Source of the DNA: Campylobacter sp.
GTDB taxonomy: Bacteria; Campylobacterota; Campylobacteria; Campylobacterales; Campylobacteraceae
Direction: 5' to 3'
NCBI GenBank assembly: GCA_024680445.1
Contig: JAILCJ010000004.1
Span: forward strand, 1 to 19,829
DNA length: 19,829 nucleotides
The translations under genes and the position numbers were made by a program. The notes beneath the pieces were generated by a model. It had not been told where the DNA came from, searched no databases, and saw nothing but the letters and a program-made list of their open reading frames with translations. This document shows, one piece after another, positions 1 to 6,738 of the stretch (the stretch's first letter is position 1; each line of letters begins with the position of its first letter).

Positions 1-43
1 ATTTTTAGCAAAAAGGATTAAAGGCAACAGGGCGTTTGCACAA

Positions 44-60
44 TCACATTACAAATGTGA
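44..60. repeat. Short perfect inverted repeat
   Basis: TCACATT and AATGTGA flank a three-base spacer, giving a perfect 7-bp dyad just downstream of the stop codon of the nuclease-like gene. No T-run follows on the minus strand, so it is not a classical terminator. It could be a weak hairpin ending that transcript or an operator for a gene to the left. Nothing else is recognisable in 1-104. Confidence 0.3.
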
Positions 61-104
61 GCCGTTCATAATTTTTTAGCTCGCTAGTTTTTATCCTTAT
101 GGTT

Positions 105-788
105 TTACCAAGATTTGACTTTAAAAATAAAATTTAAAAAAGGATAGCATTGATCATAATGTTTAAGATCCATTTTATAGCTCATAACTAAACTTGGAGC
201 TTGTTTTTTATTTTCACTTAATGCCAGAAAAATGTCGTTAGCGTTTTTTTCCACTGAAATATTGTTTACAAAATTTTTGCTTTTATCAGATGTTAGATAA
301 GAAGGCAGGATTATTAAGGCTATGTTGTGAAATTTAACACCCTTTCTATCAAAAATATCTAGATTGCGATACGTAAAATGTGATATTTGCTCTAAGGCAT
401 CATACCATTTGTTTTTATAGTATGAGTGAAAATTCTTGGTTGAGTGGTTATACCAGCCGTGCTTAACTTCAAACAAACAAGTATCACCTTTGTAGCCAGT
501 CGTTAAATCTATAAAACGTTGGGCGCTCTCTTTGCCAGTCTCTTGTTGGGCTTTTTTGTTTGTTCTCTTAAACGGCTGCTCTAACCATACAATACCTGTG
601 ATCTTATGGATAGCTGGTACAAGGGCAGAAAAAGACTGCTTTTCGTTCCATAAAAATGGGTAGTCATTCCATTTTTCGTTTATACTAAAACTTTCTTTTA
701 TAAAATTTTTTGCAACCTGTTCTAAAAACTCTACTATTTCACACTCTTCATTCTGATATGTAAAAAAATTACTCTTTTTAATCAACAT
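105..788 (-). CDS. Putative PD-(D/E)XK nuclease-like protein, island cargo
   Basis: I do not recognise the family. The frame opens at 806, but the ATG at 788 is the better start: it has AAAAGGG about 7 bases upstream, while the 806 ATG has no ribosome site. That gives 227 residues. Counting from the longer start, residues 97-115 read as a strand-turn-strand with an Asp (D100), a 12-residue gap, then E-V-K (E113, K115), followed by a helix carrying Gln140. This is the arrangement of a PD-(D/E)XK nuclease core, the fold of many restriction and repair endonucleases. The flanking text is rich in Trp, Tyr and Phe, and there is no signal peptide or membrane segment. It lies 168 bases downstream of the 181-residue gene and may share its transcript. 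The nuclease assignment rests on motif spacing only. A non-catalytic DNA-binding protein is equally possible. Confidence 0.45.
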   Translation of the reverse strand: MLIKKSNFFTYQNEECEIVEFLEQVAKNFIKESFSINEKWNDYPFLWNEKQSFSALVPAIHKITGIVWLEQPFKRTNKKAQQETGKESAQRFIDLTTGYKGDTCLFEVKHGWYNHSTKNFHSYYKNKWYDALEQISHFTYRNLDIFDRKGVKFHNIALIILPSYLTSDKSKNFVNNISVEKNANDIFLALSENKKQAPSLVMSYKMDLKHYDQCYPFLNFIFKVKSW

Positions 789-956
789 TTTTAGCCCTTT
801 TAGCATGGTATTTTAAGAATTTTAATACTTTTTAAGTAAAAATAGACTTAATTAAACGATAGTAATTTACAATCCAAACACACCAAAGTATTGCTTAACA
901 TTTTTAGACAAAAGGCGTCCGAATCAGTTTTTATCCAACCAACTTTTGCCTAAACT

Positions 957-1502
957 TTATAAAAGTTGTGACTTTTGCATTACCCCATTAATATCATATA
1001 GGTAATATACGCCTAAAAACCTGACACTATAGCTAGCGATTTTATATATATGAGGAGCATGATCTTTGTGTCTCTCATAATGCCCTTTAATAAGATCAGA
1101 GATGATCGACAGTTGCTCATCTAACTCTTTAAAATAAAGGTGTTCGACATCATGTAGATTTATGCAGGGCACTGGGTTTGCCCAAAGGCGGCATTTTGTG
1201 CTAATATTTGCAGAAATATAGTTACTCCGATATCTATCGCACTCTTCATTAAAAACATTGGCATCCTTAATCTCGTCAGCAATGTCAAGCTCAAAGTGAC
1301 TGCAAAGCACACACAGTAAGTCTCGCGAACCGCCATATAGCCAGTCAAAATATCCTTTATATAAAAAACGACTTAGACTTTTTGCTTCAACAATGGATCT
1401 AATAACGCGTAATAAATTTTGCTCTTTAGCATAGCCTAGCTTTTTACTAAGCACCTTTGTATCAGCGGCTTTTAGCCGTTCTTGAAGTGTTTTAAAGACC
1501 AT
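957..1502 (-). CDS. Hypothetical protein, 181 residues, island cargo
   Basis: No family is recognised with confidence. The ATG at 1502 follows AAAAGGATAATAC, a good Campylobacter ribosome site, so the start is secure. Residues 1-75 look mostly helical and include a small block (about 42-74) of alternating hydrophobic and aromatic residues (S-R-F-L-Y-K-G-Y-F-D-W) followed by an L-x-x-L-C-x-x-F-E-L helix. This has the feel of a compact helix-turn-helix-like or protein-binding module. The rest is mixed, with two internal Cys-containing stretches and a short aromatic C-terminal strand. No signal peptide or transmembrane helix is visible. It is preceded by its own -10 box and a perfect dyad that could be an operator, which hints at autoregulation and a regulatory role. 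It is followed at some distance by the nuclease-like gene. Function unknown. Confidence 0.6.
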   Translation of the reverse strand: MVFKTLQERLKAADTKVLSKKLGYAKEQNLLRVIRSIVEAKSLSRFLYKGYFDWLYGGSRDLLCVLCSHFELDIADEIKDANVFNEECDRYRSNYISANISTKCRLWANPVPCINLHDVEHLYFKELDEQLSIISDLIKGHYERHKDHAPHIYKIASYSVRFLGVYYLYDINGVMQKSQLL

Positions 1503-1526
1503 GTATTATCCTTTTTTTCTTTTTTA

Positions 1527-1563
1527 GATCACCGATACATTTTTTGTGATCAACACAATTATA
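1527..1563 (-). promoter_or_regulatory. -10 box with downstream operator-like dyad for the 181-residue gene
   Basis: A perfect TATAAT (1558-1563, minus strand) lies about 55 bases upstream of the ATG at 1502. No clear -35 is present, as is usual for Campylobacter sigma-70 promoters. Just downstream, GATCAC (1527-1532) and GTGATC (1546-1551) form a perfect 6-bp inverted repeat with a 13-base spacer. A repressor bound there would sit on the transcription start region. Promoter fairly likely, operator speculative. Confidence 0.45.
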
Positions 1564-1705
1564 ATGCATTATTTAGACAAACTATGTCCAAATAATATTA
1601 GTTTTTAATAGTTTTAGTATATTTTACATTTTTACAACTCCTCTGCATTTTTTGCTATTTTATCTACTAAGATCTCTGCGCTCATTAATCTTGCTTATCA
1701 AAATT

Positions 1706-2917
1706 TCAATTTTTATCAATTCTTGATAAAACCACTTCTATAGCCCACTCTTTATCATTAAACTCTGTTAAAATAAAATATGCTACCCGCAAAAAATCCA
1801 CAATACTACGACTAGAGCGAAGTTCGCTTTTGATAAAATCTATTGCTAGATTTCTATCTGCGCCACCCTTTATAATGCAACTAGCCAGCCTTAATCCATA
1901 TGAGTATTTTTTACCAATTACTGCCTTACAAGCCTGCTTTAAAATTTCTAACTCCCCATGCTTGATGGATACTTTGATAACAGATTCAGCACACCACACT
2001 TCTGCATCTGGCTCTTTTAGCTTATTTAGCGCCTTGTGTAATATCTTTAAAGCTGTTTCATGGTCTTTAAATTTTGTCTTCATAATATCTGCAATAGCCG
2101 CATAATCATCAATGCTTTGCTCTTTTTCACCACTTAGTTTATACATCTCATACATCCATTTTCTTTTTCCAAATGCTCTCAACGCGTCCGTTAAGATACG
2201 ATTTAATGCGCAAAAATAGTCTGCTGATTCAGCATTTTTCTTATACTCTTCCTGAGACAATATCAAAGGTGTCGATTCTGCTTCGTCATCTTCTATATAA
2301 TTTTTTAATCGCACCCTTTCAGGCTCAATCATCTTAAGTTGTAAAAATTTTTGATAGAATTTGTCTGCATAATCCTCCTGATTTATTTTTCGCAGTTCAT
2401 ATGACATATTTTCATAAAATTTTTTATTGTATTTTGTACGCTTTAGAGATTTTTGCAAAAACATATCAAGTTCTTTGCCTTTTAAAATATTCATTTCAAT
2501 AAAATTCAACATATTAATGCGACAAAATCCACTTTTTATGCTATGTTTTGCTGTTTCGTAAAGCTCTTTACACCACCTTTTACTCCCTAATGTCCTATGA
2601 ATACAAAAAGCCAAAAATGCATAATCCGCAGCACACTTACAAAGACTGTATGCTACCTTATAAATTTTTATTGTAAGAGCCCTATTTTTATCCACCTTCA
2701 AAACTGCTCTAGCCAAGTCATCAAACTCATATATGCGTGTCCATTGCCTAAACAAAAGATTAGTATGATTGTTTAAAAGCCAGTCAAATTCTGATGGCTC
2801 AAGAGTATTTTTTAGAATTTCTATGGGAGTTTTCTTGCTTAAAATATACTTGGCATATAAATATCTATGTGCTTTAGAAACATTTTGAATACGCTTATAT
2901 TCTTTAATCCTCGCCAT
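1706..2917 (-). CDS. TPR-like helical-repeat protein, second gene of the FtsZ-domain operon
   Basis: This 403-residue protein looks entirely alpha-helical. It has imperfect repeat units in which a helix is followed by a short turn and a Lys/Trp-rich second helix: for example L-G-S-K-R-W-C-K-E-L-Y-E-T-A near residue 115, F-G-K-R-K-W-M-Y-E-M-Y-K near 250, F-K-D-H-E-T-A-L-K-I-L near 285 and F-N-D-K-E-W-A-I-E near 390. This G/D-K-x-W-A-x-E-x-Y-x-x-A pattern is typical of TPR/Sel1-like helix pairs that act as protein-binding scaffolds. There is no signal peptide, membrane helix or enzymatic motif, so it is probably cytoplasmic. The ATG at 2917 has AAAAGGAG upstream and lies 25 bases after the stop of the FtsZ-like gene, so the two are surely co-transcribed and may act together. 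Repeat class is judged by eye and function is unknown. Confidence 0.6.
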   Translation of the reverse strand: MARIKEYKRIQNVSKAHRYLYAKYILSKKTPIEILKNTLEPSEFDWLLNNHTNLLFRQWTRIYEFDDLARAVLKVDKNRALTIKIYKVAYSLCKCAADYAFLAFCIHRTLGSKRWCKELYETAKHSIKSGFCRINMLNFIEMNILKGKELDMFLQKSLKRTKYNKKFYENMSYELRKINQEDYADKFYQKFLQLKMIEPERVRLKNYIEDDEAESTPLILSQEEYKKNAESADYFCALNRILTDALRAFGKRKWMYEMYKLSGEKEQSIDDYAAIADIMKTKFKDHETALKILHKALNKLKEPDAEVWCAESVIKVSIKHGELEILKQACKAVIGKKYSYGLRLASCIIKGGADRNLAIDFIKSELRSSRSIVDFLRVAYFILTEFNDKEWAIEVVLSRIDKN

Positions 2918-2942
2918 ATTTTCTCCTTTTTATGCTTTTATG

Positions 2943-3242
2943 TTATATGCCCGTGGCAACCAGCCATATCTTCATTTTTTCTTTTAAGTCCTTGCTTGTA
3001 TTGACACCAAAAACCATCTGTGCCTCCTCGGGTAGTTTTTGATTTATGATTTCTGTAATTTTTAACAAATTTTCCATTGGTTTATCAGGTGAGGTTGTAA
3101 AATTTATAACCACCATCTTTGCTCTATTTAGTGGTATTTCGGCTATTTTTTTTAAAATTTCATCCTTGCTAAAAACTCCGCAAAATCCAACCATCTCTCC
3201 CCAAATACTAAAAGCACTTTTTAAATCTTTATAATCAAGCAT
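2943..3242 (-). CDS. Free-standing FtsZ C-terminal-domain-like protein (99 residues)
   Basis: The frame opens at a TTG at 3281, but AAAGGAGG lies 5 bases before the ATG at 3242, which must be the true start. From there the protein reads like the second half of FtsZ. Residues 2-8 (L-D-Y-K-D-L-K) match the T7 synergy loop and H7/H8 start of FtsZ (N-x-D-F-A-D-V-K), keeping both catalytic Asp residues (D3, D6). Residues 13-23 correspond to the M-G-x-A-x-x-G-x-G helix. A shortened helix follows, then residues 41-53 (A-K-M-V-V-I-N-F-T-T-S-P-D) match the G-A-x-G-V-L-V-N-I-T-x-x-P-D strand, 76-82 match I-I-F-G-x, and the end V-A-T-G-I matches the FtsZ V-A-T-G-F/I. The GTP-binding Rossmann domain and tubulin signature are absent, as are the linker and FtsA-binding tail. 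It has its own promoter and leads a two-gene operon. It may bind or cap host FtsZ; that role is inference. Confidence 0.72.
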   Translation of the reverse strand: MLDYKDLKSAFSIWGEMVGFCGVFSKDEILKKIAEIPLNRAKMVVINFTTSPDKPMENLLKITEIINQKLPEEAQMVFGVNTSKDLKEKMKIWLVATGI

Positions 3243-3247
3243 ATTAT

Positions 3248-3255
3248 CCTCCTTT
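3248..3255 (-). promoter_or_regulatory. Strong Shine-Dalgarno site deciding the FtsZ-like start
   Basis: On the minus strand AAAGGAGG is followed by ATAAT and then the ATG at 3242. It is the strongest ribosome site in the island. It lies inside the longer open frame that begins with TTG at 3281, so the extra 13 codons are leader, not protein. The consequence is that translation begins exactly at the T7 loop. Confidence 0.8.
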
Positions 3256-3304
3256 AAAATGGCATACATTTGTGATTGCAAAAATTTTAGGCAAAACGAT
3301 ATTT

Positions 3305-3333
3305 TTTATAAAAATTTCAAAAAAATGTTACAA
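3305..3333 (-). promoter_or_regulatory. Probable sigma-70 promoter of the FtsZ-like operon
   Basis: Minus strand: TTGTAA (3328-3333), a 17-base T-rich spacer, then TATAAA (3305-3310). Transcription would start near 3298, leaving a leader of about 55 bases before the ATG at 3242. The spacing and the T-rich spacer fit Campylobacter promoters. The region is so AT-rich that chance matches are possible. Confidence 0.5.
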
Positions 3334-3348
3334 ACTTACTCACTTTTA

Positions 3349-3579
3349 TTCTTTATTTAGTTAAAATGCACTATCGTATCAAGCTAAAAAGGATAGTAAT
3401 GCATTCTTTATATATAAATATGCCGAGTTGATCACTGAGATAAATAATAAGACTAAAAAAGCTAAATCTTTTTGGGCGCTGCACAATGATAAAAAAGTAG
3501 AATAAATGTCATATAATAAGCTACATCGTAACTTTAGATAGATGATATCAGAAAATATTAGTTCTTTACTTAGTTAAAA
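3349..3579. repeat. Pair of 18-bp direct repeats in the gene-poor gap
   Basis: TTCTTTATTTAGTTAAAA at 3349-3366 recurs at 3562-3579 with one mismatch (17 of 18), 213 bases apart. Each contains a TTAAAA that could serve as a plus-strand -10 element. They bracket the relic frame at 3365-3505. They could be paired promoter or operator sites or scars of a small duplication or insertion. The whole gap between the FtsZ-like start (3242) and the relaxase end (3893) has no intact convincing gene. Confidence 0.4.
3365..3505 (+). pseudogene. Possible decayed small gene
   Basis: A plus-strand frame of 46 codons without an ATG has protein-like composition (I-Y-K-Y-A-E-L-I-T-E-I followed by a Lys-rich stretch and S-F-W-A-L-H). 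It ends at TAA 3503-3505. A well placed ribosome site, AAGGAT, precedes an ATG at 3400 that is in a different frame and hits a stop after 10 codons. A single small indel near 3400-3430 would join that start to the longer frame, so this may be a frameshifted short gene. It is the only plus-strand coding-like stretch in the island. It is low-confidence: AT-rich DNA produces such frames by chance. Confidence 0.25.
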
Positions 3580-3892
3580 CTTCATTTTAGCGCAGTTTTG
3601 CTAGAACCTTATTAAAATATGTTTCTCGTAAATGCCTATTTCTATGCATACAGCTCACACGGCGAACAGATACTTTAAAATAGAAAATGTGCATAAATTT
3701 TTATGCTAGGCTCTTAACTACCCACCAAAATTCATTATCTAATAGCAAAAAATAAAACATCTGTTCTGAAAAAATTTCATAAACTTTGTTATTGCTTTAA
3801 GATAGACTAAAAGCTTAGATGAGTTTTATGCAAGGGATATTTTGTTGGACTAGCACTAGAAAGATTGAATGTTATTGTCTCTTTTATGATAG

Positions 3893-5473
3893 TCACATTC
3901 CTATTGAATACTCACTATCCTTCCTTTCATTTAAAACATTGCTATCAAACATCTTTTTAATACCTGGAAATATATCTTTAACCATGTCTATAAAACTCAT
4001 TAGCTTTGATTTAAAATTTCTAAGAGCATTTACTTCATTGCTTAGTTTTTTTATCTCGCTTTGTAGCAAGCTATTATCACTTGATAGTTTTTTATTTTTT
4101 TCTTTATATTCTTCATTTTCTTTGCTAAGATTTTGCACATTTGATTTTTCAGAGTTTGCTATGTCTGTGATTGCTTTATTATTAGCCTCTAGCTCTTGAA
4201 CTATACTTTTATGCTCGCTAATAGGCATAAATTCTTGCGATATTTTTGTTTTTAGCTTTTGCAGTTCATTTTTGTATTTATCCGCTTGGGTTATGGTAGG
4301 CTCATCATCTTTTATTTTATTTTGTAGTGTTAGTATGGCTTGCTTTTGAGATGATACTTCATTTTTTAGATTTTTTATCTCTTCATCTTGATTTATTTTA
4401 TCTGATAGTTTATCTCGCAAATCTTTATTTTTTATTTCAAGCTCTTTGGCGTTTTGATATCTGGCTTCGTTTTGTAGAATGGTTGCGGTTAGTTCATCTA
4501 TTTGATTTTTTAGATCTTGTTGGGTTATTATGTTGATATTTTGTAATGTATTTTTATATATTATGCTTGATATGCTAGCAATTAGTCCCTTAAATTGATT
4601 TTCTTCTATTTTATAAAAATTATTTCCCAGCAAGGAATTATGATACGTAAGTTTTTCTTTTAATATGCTTGCAACACTTTTTTGAATAGATATCTTAAAC
4701 TCTTGTTCGCTTTTAAACTCTCGCTCTGTTTGGTGCATCTGCTTTAAATTTTTATTTTTTGTTTTACTGCCTTTAACTCCCCTAGCTGCAATCCCATCAA
4801 ATGCCTTAGCTCCCATATCTTGAAGCAAGGATCCAAACTTAGATGTCTCTGCCCTACCATCAAATCTTATGTTTTTGTGAATATTAAAATTATAATTTGT
4901 GGTGATTATCTGGTAGTGCTTAGTCTTTTCGTCATTATGTTCTGCTATAAGCAGACATTTTACATTAAATTTCGCGCAATAATCATTTAAAAATCTAATC
5001 ACCCTATCTAGTGTAACAGTTGCATTGATGAAATTTACCTCATTGCTATTTAGACCCTCTTTGTCTCTCTTTTTGCGGTCTGTGCCAAATGTTATGATAA
5101 ACTCATTAAATCCAACCGTATTATCCCGCCACCTATTTTTGACAACCCTGCCATTTTTATATGTTGAGCTTTGAGCTTCGTAGTCTTTAATAAATTTATC
5201 TTGCCAGCAAGATAACAACTCTTTTATATACTCATCATCATTAAAATTTTGATCCGTTCTTAGATCTATCTCACGCATGTTCCCATTATCGTTATATTCG
5301 CTAAGTACTATATATCTATTTGATAGACTTGAACTTCTAAGATAGTTAATATGCTGGCTGTGTTTTTTCTCATGAGCATTATGTCGGTATCTAGTTATAG
5401 CATCACTTAGTGTTAAAAACTCGCTTCTAACACTAAGCACTACTTCGTTATTATCAATCTTTAGTCCAGCCAT
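3893..5473 (-). CDS. MobV (Pre/Mob) family relaxase with long coiled-coil tail
   Basis: MobV relaxases nick the element's transfer origin and lead the single strand into a conjugation pore. The N-terminal 260 residues carry the family pattern. Motif I has a His-Asn pair (H31-N32) in the position of the catalytic His of pMV158 MobM. An N-Y/R-S-S-S segment follows at 43-50. The metal motif reads H179-x-x-E182-x-x-x-H186-x-Q188, where MobV proteins usually have HxxExxxHxH, so the last His is Gln here. A conserved G-S-L-L-Q-D-M-G-A...R-G-V-K-G block follows at 214-236. Residues about 310-495 form a long heptad-rich coiled coil, as in other MobV proteins. The length, 526 residues, is normal. The start at 5473 has TAGGAT upstream. 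It follows the two helix-turn-helix genes, probably in one transcript. The oriT should lie nearby, but I cannot point to it. Confidence 0.8.
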   Translation of the reverse strand: MAGLKIDNNEVVLSVRSEFLTLSDAITRYRHNAHEKKHSQHINYLRSSSLSNRYIVLSEYNDNGNMREIDLRTDQNFNDDEYIKELLSCWQDKFIKDYEAQSSTYKNGRVVKNRWRDNTVGFNEFIITFGTDRKKRDKEGLNSNEVNFINATVTLDRVIRFLNDYCAKFNVKCLLIAEHNDEKTKHYQIITTNYNFNIHKNIRFDGRAETSKFGSLLQDMGAKAFDGIAARGVKGSKTKNKNLKQMHQTEREFKSEQEFKISIQKSVASILKEKLTYHNSLLGNNFYKIEENQFKGLIASISSIIYKNTLQNINIITQQDLKNQIDELTATILQNEARYQNAKELEIKNKDLRDKLSDKINQDEEIKNLKNEVSSQKQAILTLQNKIKDDEPTITQADKYKNELQKLKTKISQEFMPISEHKSIVQELEANNKAITDIANSEKSNVQNLSKENEEYKEKNKKLSSDNSLLQSEIKKLSNEVNALRNFKSKLMSFIDMVKDIFPGIKKMFDSNVLNERKDSEYSIGM

Positions 5474-5521
5474 ATTTTATCCTACGCCTATCTCATCTTT
5501 TATACAGACTTTTATGATATT

Positions 5522-6217
5522 TTAGGTATCTTCGTTTGTTATAGCCATACTTTTAGCGTAACTCGTATCAACTGCTATATTAAGCGTGCTGTTCTTATCG
5601 ATACTTTCGCTGTTTTTATCACTATTATAAGCACCCCTATTGATTTCATTTAAATCGCCAATAGGTACAACAACCCCTATCTCTGCTTTTTCGTTTTTTC
5701 CAACATAGCCATTGTTGCTACTGCCTTTATCATCTAAATGTCTGACTTCATTATCTGCGGGACTTAAATTTTGTATATCATTATTTGGGTGTTTGCTAAA
5801 AGATGTTTTATTTAGACTATAGTTATTACAATTATTCTCATTAGTATAGTCTTTTGAAATGCCATCATCTTCTTGTTCGCTTATTTCATCCGATTTATCT
5901 ACTGATATTAATGGCAGTTGTTCTGCTTGCTTAGTCATCTCAGAAGCGTTTATCTCATCGCATATTTTGCTGATATCTGCTTGCTTGTTTGCCTTATCTT
6001 TGCATGTTTTGTAATTTTTGCCCACCTTGGTGTAGTCATACTCAGAATTAGCAATAAACCCAGATATATCTTCTTCTGTATAGTAATAGATAGCGCCCAT
6101 TTTTCTACAGGGCAATATACCCAAGTTTCTAAGTCTTGCTTGTGCCCTTTTTGAAATTCCTAAAATACTCTCGATGTCTTCAACACTGTAAAGTATTATA
6201 TCTGCTATATTTATCAT
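5522..6217 (-). CDS. Helix-turn-helix (MerR/excisionase-like) protein with disordered tail
   Basis: Residues 8-60 form a winged-helix module of the HTH_17/excisionase type: S-V-E-D-I-E-S-I-L-G-I-S-K-R-A-Q-A-R-L-R as the helix-turn-helix, then a short wing with a G-A-I-Y-Y-Y-T strand and E-E-D-I-S-G-F-I helix. The remaining about 165 residues are rich in Asn, Ser, Asp, Glu and Lys with no clear fold and are probably disordered. The gene overlaps the upstream 70-residue helix-turn-helix gene by 4 bases (ATGA) and has GAGGAGAA before its ATG. It precedes the relaxase by 48 bases. Likely roles are control of integration/excision or of the mobilisation genes, possibly as a relaxosome accessory protein. 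The role is inferred from fold and position. Confidence 0.6.
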   Translation of the reverse strand: MINIADIILYSVEDIESILGISKRAQARLRNLGILPCRKMGAIYYYTEEDISGFIANSEYDYTKVGKNYKTCKDKANKQADISKICDEINASEMTKQAEQLPLISVDKSDEISEQEDDGISKDYTNENNCNNYSLNKTSFSKHPNNDIQNLSPADNEVRHLDDKGSSNNGYVGKNEKAEIGVVVPIGDLNEINRGAYNSDKNSESIDKNSTLNIAVDTSYAKSMAITNEDT

Positions 6218-6426
6218 GATAATTCTCCTCTCTTACCGGGTATTTTTTCTAGACCTAAAATAAATTCCTCTATGCTTGCTAGATTGTAAAATATTCTACG
6301 TCCGAGTTTTATAAAAGGTATTTTCACCCCGCCGCCTTTTTCCATACGCCACTTTGCTTGAGTTTGCAAAGGTATACCATATAATCTATATAGATCATCT
6401 GGTGTTATTAATTCTAAGGTTTTCAT
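6214..6426 (-). CDS. AlpA/excisionase-like small helix-turn-helix protein
   Basis: Seventy residues, almost all a MerR-type winged helix. L-I-T-P-D-D-L-Y-R-L-Y-G-I-P (residues 6-19) is the first helix and turn, Q-T-Q-A-K-W-R the recognition helix, then K-I-P-F-I-K-L-G-R-R-I-F-Y the wing strand with the Gly-Arg-Arg typical of AlpA/Xis-type proteins, and S-I-E-E-F-I the last helix. Such proteins bend DNA at att sites to direct excision, or activate the integrase promoter. It is the first gene of the transcript containing the second helix-turn-helix protein and the relaxase, with AAAGGAT upstream and a good promoter at 6462-6490. Excisionase is the likeliest function. A repressor is possible. 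Confidence 0.65.
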   Translation of the reverse strand: MKTLELITPDDLYRLYGIPLQTQAKWRMEKGGGVKIPFIKLGRRIFYNLASIEEFILGLEKIPGKRGELS

Positions 6427-6738
6427 TTCTTAAAATCCTTTTAAGTTTTTTAACTGAGAGGATCATAGCATTTTTTTTCAAAAAAAACAAATTTTTTTGA
6501 CTCTAACTCTTCCATATATCGATGTTAGCTGCCTATTTAATCTAGTTTTAAGTATTATTATGCTATTTTATTACATCGATGAGTACGGCTCTATCGGCAT
6601 TTATAATAACATAAAACGTGGTAAATTTTATTGTATTTGAGATGTGAAAAAAAACTTGAATTTTAGTTGAAAATTTTCGGTAAAAATTTGTCAGATAAAT
6701 AAAAAATTTGATAAAAATAGAAAATTTATGCCATATTT
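6427..6738. other. Noncoding gap between integrase and helix-turn-helix operon
   Basis: About 310 very AT-rich bases hold the promoter at 6462-6490 and, further right, only short frames without ribosome sites. I see no hairpin with a T-run, so no terminator for the integrase transcript can be named. The hexamer TCGATG occurs near 6518 and again near 6577, which is too little to call a site. Confidence 0.5.
6462..6490 (-). promoter_or_regulatory. Promoter of the HTH-HTH-relaxase operon
   Basis: Minus strand: TTGTTT (6485-6490), a 17-base T/A-run spacer, then TGC-TATGAT with the -10 at 6462-6467. The TGN extension and homopolymer spacer are typical of Campylobacter sigma-70 promoters. It lies about 35 bases upstream of the ATG at 6426. 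Confidence 0.6.

Noticed and set aside
1..104. Distal att site of the island
   Set aside because: No match to the tRNA-Ser 3' end is visible. Only a 7-bp dyad is present.
3243..3281. N-terminal extension of the FtsZ-like protein from a TTG at 3281
   Set aside because: The strong Shine-Dalgarno lies within this extension, 5 bases before the ATG at 3242, and the FtsZ similarity begins exactly there.
3819..4199. Plus-strand frame of 126 residues, hydrophobic
   Set aside because: It is mostly the antisense of the relaxase coiled coil, where Lys/Glu codons read as Phe/Leu/Ser. No ribosome site.
5474..5521. Transfer origin upstream of the relaxase
   Set aside because: ATAAAAG occurs twice here, but there is no clear inverted repeat with a MobV-type nick site, so I do not call an oriT.
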